DNA of 64,000 nucleotides from JAJZGK01 sp035538795 (lineage in GTDB: Bacteria > Pseudomonadota > Alphaproteobacteria > Rhodospirillales > Magnetospirillaceae): contig DATLJS010000035.1 of assembly GCA_035538795.1 (NCBI GenBank), positions 62,001 to 126,000 on the forward strand. Reading direction: 5' to 3'. The translations under genes and the position numbers were made by a program. Within the stretch, counting starts at the first letter, position 1. Every line of letters begins with the position of its first letter. Positions 60,028 through 64,000 of this stretch are shown here, piece by piece. The notes under the pieces are model-generated. The model was not told the DNA's origin and made no database searches. It saw only the letters and a program-made list of their open reading frames with translations.

Positions 60028-61026
60028 TTACGCCTCCAACTTCTCGGCCACGCCTTCGGGCGTGACGAAGATGGCGGTTTCGGCGCCGGCGGCACGCAGC
60101 ACGGCCAGACGCTTTTCCTCCGGCACCAGGATCATGCTGGCCGCCAGGGTATCGGCGACGGTGGCGGTCGGAGCCACCACTGAAACACCCAGCAGGCGCG
60201 GTGCGGTTTCGCCGGTGCGGGGATGGATGATGTGGGTAAAGCGGCCGGCCTCGTCGAACAGGGTGCCGTAGCCGCCCGATGTGGCAACGGCCTTGTCCAC
60301 CACGTCAAGCTCGGCCACCGCCTTTGAATTGTCGGCGGGATTGGCCAGCCCCAGACGCCAGGCGGAGCCGTCGGGCTTGGCGGAATAGGCCCGCTGCTCG
60401 CCCATATCCACCAGCATCTTATCGAAACCGTGCGCCCGCAGAATCGCCCCCACCTTGTCGGTGATGTACCCCTGAGCGCCGCTGTTCAGCGACACCGACA
60501 TGCCGGGGCGCTTGAAGGCGACGCTGCGGCTGACCGGGTCGACCTCGACGGCTTTCCAGTCCACCAGGGCCAGGGCATCATCAAGCTCGGATCGGGTCGG
60601 ACCGTTGGGATCGACCGAGGCGGCGGTGAAATGATCGAAATAGAGCTTCCACACCGGCTGAATGGTCGGATCGTGAATACCTTCGGTCACTTCGGACATT
60701 TTCAGCGAATGGCTCAGCAACTCGACGAATTCGACCGGCGCATCGTCCAGCCGCCCGTCCCGGTTCAGAGTCGAGATGGCGGAGTCGGCGCGATACAGAC
60801 TGAACACCTGCTCCAGCCGGGCCAGTTCAGCCAAAGCGGCGTCAATGGCGGCCCGGGCCTGAGCCTCGTCATGATGATAAAGCTGAATGCTCGACGGCGC
60901 CCCCAGCGTGGTGCCTTCCCAGGAAACTAGGCGGGCATTGGCGGAACCGGCCCTGAACAGCAGGGGCAACCCGGCGGCGGCGGCAAGCACCGTAATGGCG
61001 CGGCGGCGGCTAATCGAAAGGGCCAT
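60028..61026 (-). CDS. apbE: FAD:protein FMN transferase (ApbE), Tat-exported
   Basis: This 332-residue protein begins with a Tat-type signal (SISRRRAITVLAAAAGLPLL), suggesting export across the membrane. The ApbE domain then carries DMGEQRAYSAKPDGSAWRLG in the place of the usual GDIxAxG loop and HIIHPRTGETA, which binds FAD and Mg2+. It transfers FMN from FAD to Thr in RnfG and RnfD. Its position at the head of the operon fits this role. An AAGGGAGAA precedes the ATG. Confidence 0.95.
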   Translation of the reverse strand: MALSISRRRAITVLAAAAGLPLLFRAGSANARLVSWEGTTLGAPSSIQLYHHDEAQARAAIDAALAELARLEQVFSLYRADSAISTLNRDGRLDDAPVEFVELLSHSLKMSEVTEGIHDPTIQPVWKLYFDHFTAASVDPNGPTRSELDDALALVDWKAVEVDPVSRSVAFKRPGMSVSLNSGAQGYITDKVGAILRAHGFDKMLVDMGEQRAYSAKPDGSAWRLGLANPADNSKAVAELDVVDKAVATSGGYGTLFDEAGRFTHIIHPRTGETAPRLLGVSVVAPTATVADTLAASMILVPEEKRLAVLRAAGAETAIFVTPEGVAEKLEA

Positions 61027-61084
61027 GGCGGCCGTTCTCCCTTCGTCTGACTAAGGAACGCCCTGCTTCAGAGCAATCCCGACC

Positions 61085-61114
61085 AAGATAGCAAAAACCT
61101 CACAATACTTACAA
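61085..61114 (-). promoter_or_regulatory. Possible sigma-70 promoter of the rnf operon
   Basis: On the minus strand TTGTAA (61109-61114) and TATCTT (61085-61090) are separated by 18 bp, each a 4/6 match to consensus. It would start transcription about 50 bp before the apbE ATG. Confidence 0.35.
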
Positions 61115-61149
61115 CCGATCTCCGCTGCGCCGCCGCATATTTTTCACAT

Positions 61150-61173
61150 TCAATAAACTATGTGATCAATAAA
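61150..61173. repeat. 8-bp direct repeat upstream of apbE-rnf
   Basis: TCAATAAA occurs at 61150-61157 and 61166-61173, 16 bp apart, in the AT-rich gap upstream of the rnf promoter. Such spacing can bring two sites near to one face of the helix, and suggests a regulator site. Confidence 0.45.
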
Positions 61174-61226
61174 TACCCGCGTACAGCGCTGAGTCTTTCT
61201 CGTTTAAACAGATAAGACACTAAAAA

Positions 61227-63524
61227 TTACAGCGAATCATCCTTCCATTCAGTCAACCAATTCTGAAAATCATCCGCAGGAACTGGCCTTGAATATTTAA
61301 ATCCTTGCGCAACATGGCAACCAGCCTCTTGCAAATGACGCGCCTCGCCTTCCGTCTCGACGCCTTCGGCGATGGCCGTCATACCCAAGGCTTCACCCAA
61401 ACCCAGGATGGCCCGGACGATGGCGGCATTTTCGTTTTCCTGATCCAGATGCCGGACGAAAGTCCGGTCAATCTTAATGGTGCTGAGCGGCAACTTCTTG
61501 AGGTAGCTCAAGGAAGAATAGCCGGTCCCGAAATCGTCCACCGAAACCGCCACGCCGATATCGCGCAATTTCTGCAATTGACCGACCGCTCTCTCCGGGT
61601 CGGCCATGACGGTGCTTTCCGTCAGCTCGATTTCCAGCATTTCCGCAGACAGGCGATACTGCTCCAGCAGCTTGCCCACTCTTTCGCAAAGAAGCTCATT
61701 CGTGAACTGCCGGGCGGAAACATTGACCGCCACCCGGATCAGCGGCAGGCCGCGATCCCGCCATTCGGCTATTTGGCGGCAAGCCTCGCCCAGAACCCAA
61801 TCGCCGATAGGCAGAATGAGCCCCGTCTCCTCGGCCAAAGGAATGAAACGGTCCGGCATGACGAGGCCACGCTCGGGGCTGTTCCAGCGGATCAGCGCCT
61901 CGGCTCCGGAAACGGCGTTCGTCGCCAGATCGATCTTCGGCTGGTAATAAAGCTGGAATTCGCCCTTATCCAGGGCATGACGCAAGGCGGCTTCCAGCTT
62001 CAGCCGCTCGACCGTCTCGCCATCCAATTTAGCGTCAAAAAAACGGAAGGTGTTGCGGCCGGCATCCTTGGCCCGGTACATGGCCGTATCGGCGCCCTTC
62101 ATCAGGGTGGTGACGTCGGCGCCGTCCTGGGGATACATGGCGATGCCGATACTGGCGCCCACATGGATTTCATGCCCCTTCAGATCCAGGGGCTCCAAAA
62201 CGCTGGCGACGATCTTTTCCGCCACGTCCGCCACCTCGGACGAACCGGCGAAATCAGTCAGGATCACCACGAACTCGTCGCCGCCCAGGCGCGCGATGGT
62301 GTCGCTGCGCCGCATGCAGCTCTTCAAACGCCCCGTGACCTCCACCAGCAGACTGTCGCCGACATCGTGTCCCAGGCTGTCGTTGATTACCTTGAAGCGG
62401 TCCAGGTCGATGAACATCACGGCCAGCGGGCGGCTTTCCCGATAGGCGATGTCGATGGCGTGTTCCAGGCGATCCTGCAGCAGCAGGCGGTTGGGCAAAC
62501 CCGTCAGGGCGTCGTGAAAGGCCTGATGGCGGATATGCTGATCCTTGTGATGCAGTTCGGTGATGTCGTTGAACACCGACACGAAACGCACCAGCGTGCC
62601 GGCGGGATCGCGCACGGCCGAAATAGTCTGCCACGCCAAGAAAGCCTCGCCGTCTTTGCGGCGGTTCCACAGTTCGCCCTGCCACTGACCGCTGGTCAGC
62701 AAGGTTTGCCACAAAGCGGTATAGAATTCCGGGCTGTTGTGATCCGACTTCAGGATGCGCGGCGTCTTGCCGACGGCCTCCTCCGGAGCATAGCCGGTAA
62801 TGGCGCTGAAAGCCGGGTTGACCGAAATCACCACCGCGTCGGGATCGGTCACGACGATGGCTTCGGCGGTATTCTGGAATACGCTGGTGGCCAGCAGCTT
62901 CTGAGCCTCGGCGGCATGATGCTCGGTAATGTCCTTGGTCGTGCCGAGAATGCGGATCGGACGCCCGGCGGCATCGCGGCTCACCACGGCCCCTTCGTCT
63001 CGCAGCCAGCGAACCGAGCCCTCCCCCATGGAAACGCGGTAGTCGCAGCGGTAAAGCTCTTGACCGCTGGCCAGAAAACTTTCCCACTCGGCTTGAGCAT
63101 GGTCCCGGTCGGCAGGCAGCACCAAAGCCAGCCAGTCCTGGACACAGGCCGGCGCGGCGCCGCCGTTCTCCAGATTGTGCAAGGCCAGCCAGCGCGCACT
63201 GAAGACGGACGCCCGCCCGGCTCCCCAATCCCAGAAACCGTCGCTGGCCGCTTCCATGGCGTATTTCAGCAACTCGCTGTCCTTGCTGACCGCCAAGTGC
63301 AGTTCACGCTGACGCACCAGCAGCATGAAGATCGCCACCAGCAGCCCCAGACTGACCACCGTCCCCACCTGAACGTCACGGAAGCTTTGAATGGGAATGC
63401 TGTCCCCATCCCCACCGACGCCCGCCAGCAACAGCAGAAGAATCAGCATGGTGACCAGCAAAACCACACCAAAGGTCATACCCAGCAGAAGATCGCCACG
63501 GAACAGGCGCAGCACAGAAGACAT
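61227..63524 (-). CDS. Membrane-bound PAS-GGDEF-EAL protein
   Basis: This 765-residue protein has two N-terminal membrane helices (about 13-34 and 52-69), two PAS domains (about 85-205 and 210-330), a GGDEF domain and an EAL domain. The cyclase loop reads GGDEF with an RxxD-like RRSD upstream. The EAL motifs are intact (GAEALIRW, NVSARQF, ELTES, DDFGTGYSSL and KIDRTFV). Both activities may therefore be present. ATG 63524 gives the membrane start; the longer frame to 63749 would add sequence that is not membrane-like. The SD is weak (CGGG). Confidence 0.93.
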   Translation of the reverse strand: MSSVLRLFRGDLLLGMTFGVVLLVTMLILLLLLAGVGGDGDSIPIQSFRDVQVGTVVSLGLLVAIFMLLVRQRELHLAVSKDSELLKYAMEAASDGFWDWGAGRASVFSARWLALHNLENGGAAPACVQDWLALVLPADRDHAQAEWESFLASGQELYRCDYRVSMGEGSVRWLRDEGAVVSRDAAGRPIRILGTTKDITEHHAAEAQKLLATSVFQNTAEAIVVTDPDAVVISVNPAFSAITGYAPEEAVGKTPRILKSDHNSPEFYTALWQTLLTSGQWQGELWNRRKDGEAFLAWQTISAVRDPAGTLVRFVSVFNDITELHHKDQHIRHQAFHDALTGLPNRLLLQDRLEHAIDIAYRESRPLAVMFIDLDRFKVINDSLGHDVGDSLLVEVTGRLKSCMRRSDTIARLGGDEFVVILTDFAGSSEVADVAEKIVASVLEPLDLKGHEIHVGASIGIAMYPQDGADVTTLMKGADTAMYRAKDAGRNTFRFFDAKLDGETVERLKLEAALRHALDKGEFQLYYQPKIDLATNAVSGAEALIRWNSPERGLVMPDRFIPLAEETGLILPIGDWVLGEACRQIAEWRDRGLPLIRVAVNVSARQFTNELLCERVGKLLEQYRLSAEMLEIELTESTVMADPERAVGQLQKLRDIGVAVSVDDFGTGYSSLSYLKKLPLSTIKIDRTFVRHLDQENENAAIVRAILGLGEALGMTAIAEGVETEGEARHLQEAGCHVAQGFKYSRPVPADDFQNWLTEWKDDSL

Positions 63525-63628
63525 CCCGGGAACTCGCCACAAAAACGGAAGACCATCGGTGCCGCACGCTAAATGCGACCCAGGGGCGACACAGTAGTAT
63601 GGATGAGCATTCCGTCCCAATAACAAAG

Positions 63629-64000
63629 TCACATCTCCCTTAAGGCTTTTACGGAGACGCCGCTGGAATCCGCATCCAGGGCATCCCGCAGGAGCAGGGC
63701 GATGTGCCGGGCATGACGGCCGCTGCCGTCGCGAATCTGGTGACGGCACGAAAAACCGTCGGCGACAATCGGCGTATCAGGCGCAGAGGCGCGAATAACC
63801 GGCAGCAAAGAGACTTCGGCCATGGCCTGCGAAGCCTCGTAATGCTCGGCTTCCAGACCAAAGCTGCCCGCCATGCCGCAACAGCTGGATTCAATCACCT
63901 CGAACTCGAAGCCGGGGATCATGGCCAGGGTTTTACGCATCGACTTCATGGTGCCGAAAGCTTTCTGATGACAGTGGCCGTGCACCAGCGCCTTAGGCAG
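63629..64000 (-). CDS. C-terminal part of an FAD/Fe-S oxidoreductase (CCG domain), runs off right edge
   Basis: A frame open at base 64000 encodes 123 residues of a C-terminal CCG-type domain: VHGHCHQKAFG near the edge, then ESSCCGMAGSFG and DGFSCRHQIRDGSG, the cysteine clusters that hold an iron-sulfur site in heterodisulfide reductase-like and glycolate/D-2-hydroxyacid oxidase proteins. In full-length relatives this domain follows an FAD-binding oxidase. The protein's start lies outside the window, so the substrate cannot be predicted. Confidence 0.8.
   Translation of the reverse strand: MPKALVHGHCHQKAFGTMKSMRKTLAMIPGFEFEVIESSCCGMAGSFGLEAEHYEASQAMAEVSLLPVIRASAPDTPIVADGFSCRHQIRDGSGRHARHIALLLRDALDADSSGVSVKALREM

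Overview
The window is GC-rich (roughly 60-65%) and gene-dense. The gene set looks like a free-living, respiratory alphaproteobacterium of the Rhodospirillales, perhaps Magnetospirillum-like. This placement is an inference from gene content: the O2-independent ubiquinone genes ubiTUV, nnrU, an Rnf complex with ApbE, a Na+-pumping decarboxylase, many PAS/GGDEF/histidine-kinase sensors, E. coli-type serA and the transglutaminase/ATP-grasp/alpha-E triad. I see no rRNA, tRNA, CRISPR array, prophage or insertion sequence.

Layout. 1-2731: end of an ABC-2 permease gene, a prepilin peptidase and an ExeA-like ATPase. 2907-8655: a diguanylate cyclase, then a sigma-54 response regulator and its histidine kinase, which carries a c-type haem motif and a Cys-rich PAS, with a small unknown protein upstream. 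9215-16041: a type I secretion system (TolC, ABC, HlyD) interrupted by a divergent CHASE2 adenylate cyclase. 16176-20461: a chemoreceptor, a thioesterase and a PAS histidine kinase. 20551-23935: nnrU-ubiT-ubiU-ubiV on the minus strand behind a perfect FNR-type box. 23932-26398: a degenerate receiver fused to pentapeptide repeats, and an OmpR-type regulator. 26680-33578: the transglutaminase/ATP-grasp operon. 33583-35590: a degenerate receiver protein, a secreted Cache protein and a STAS protein. 35741-38611: serA and amt diverge from a regulatory region with a sigma-54-like site. 38708-46857: mixed metabolic and unknown genes, including a 58-residue four-Cys protein, a sulfotransferase-like protein, and a pirin gene divergent from a LysR gene. 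47044-50739: a biotin-dependent Na+-pump decarboxylase operon with a 54-residue extra membrane subunit. 50810-54033: cytochrome b561, an EamA transporter and a CHASE-type kinase. 54174-61026: apbE-rseC-rnfABCDGEH. 61227-64000: a GGDEF-EAL protein and the C-terminus of an Fe-S oxidoreductase.

How the genes fit together. The best-supported theme is anaerobic or microaerobic energy metabolism. UbiTUV makes quinone without O2, Rnf couples ferredoxin and NAD to an ion gradient, the decarboxylase pumps Na+, and the haem-motif kinase could sense redox state. Start sites were chosen from Shine-Dalgarno (SD) spacing and family alignment, so several are shorter than the longest possible frame. Terminators, operators and promoters were found by eye.
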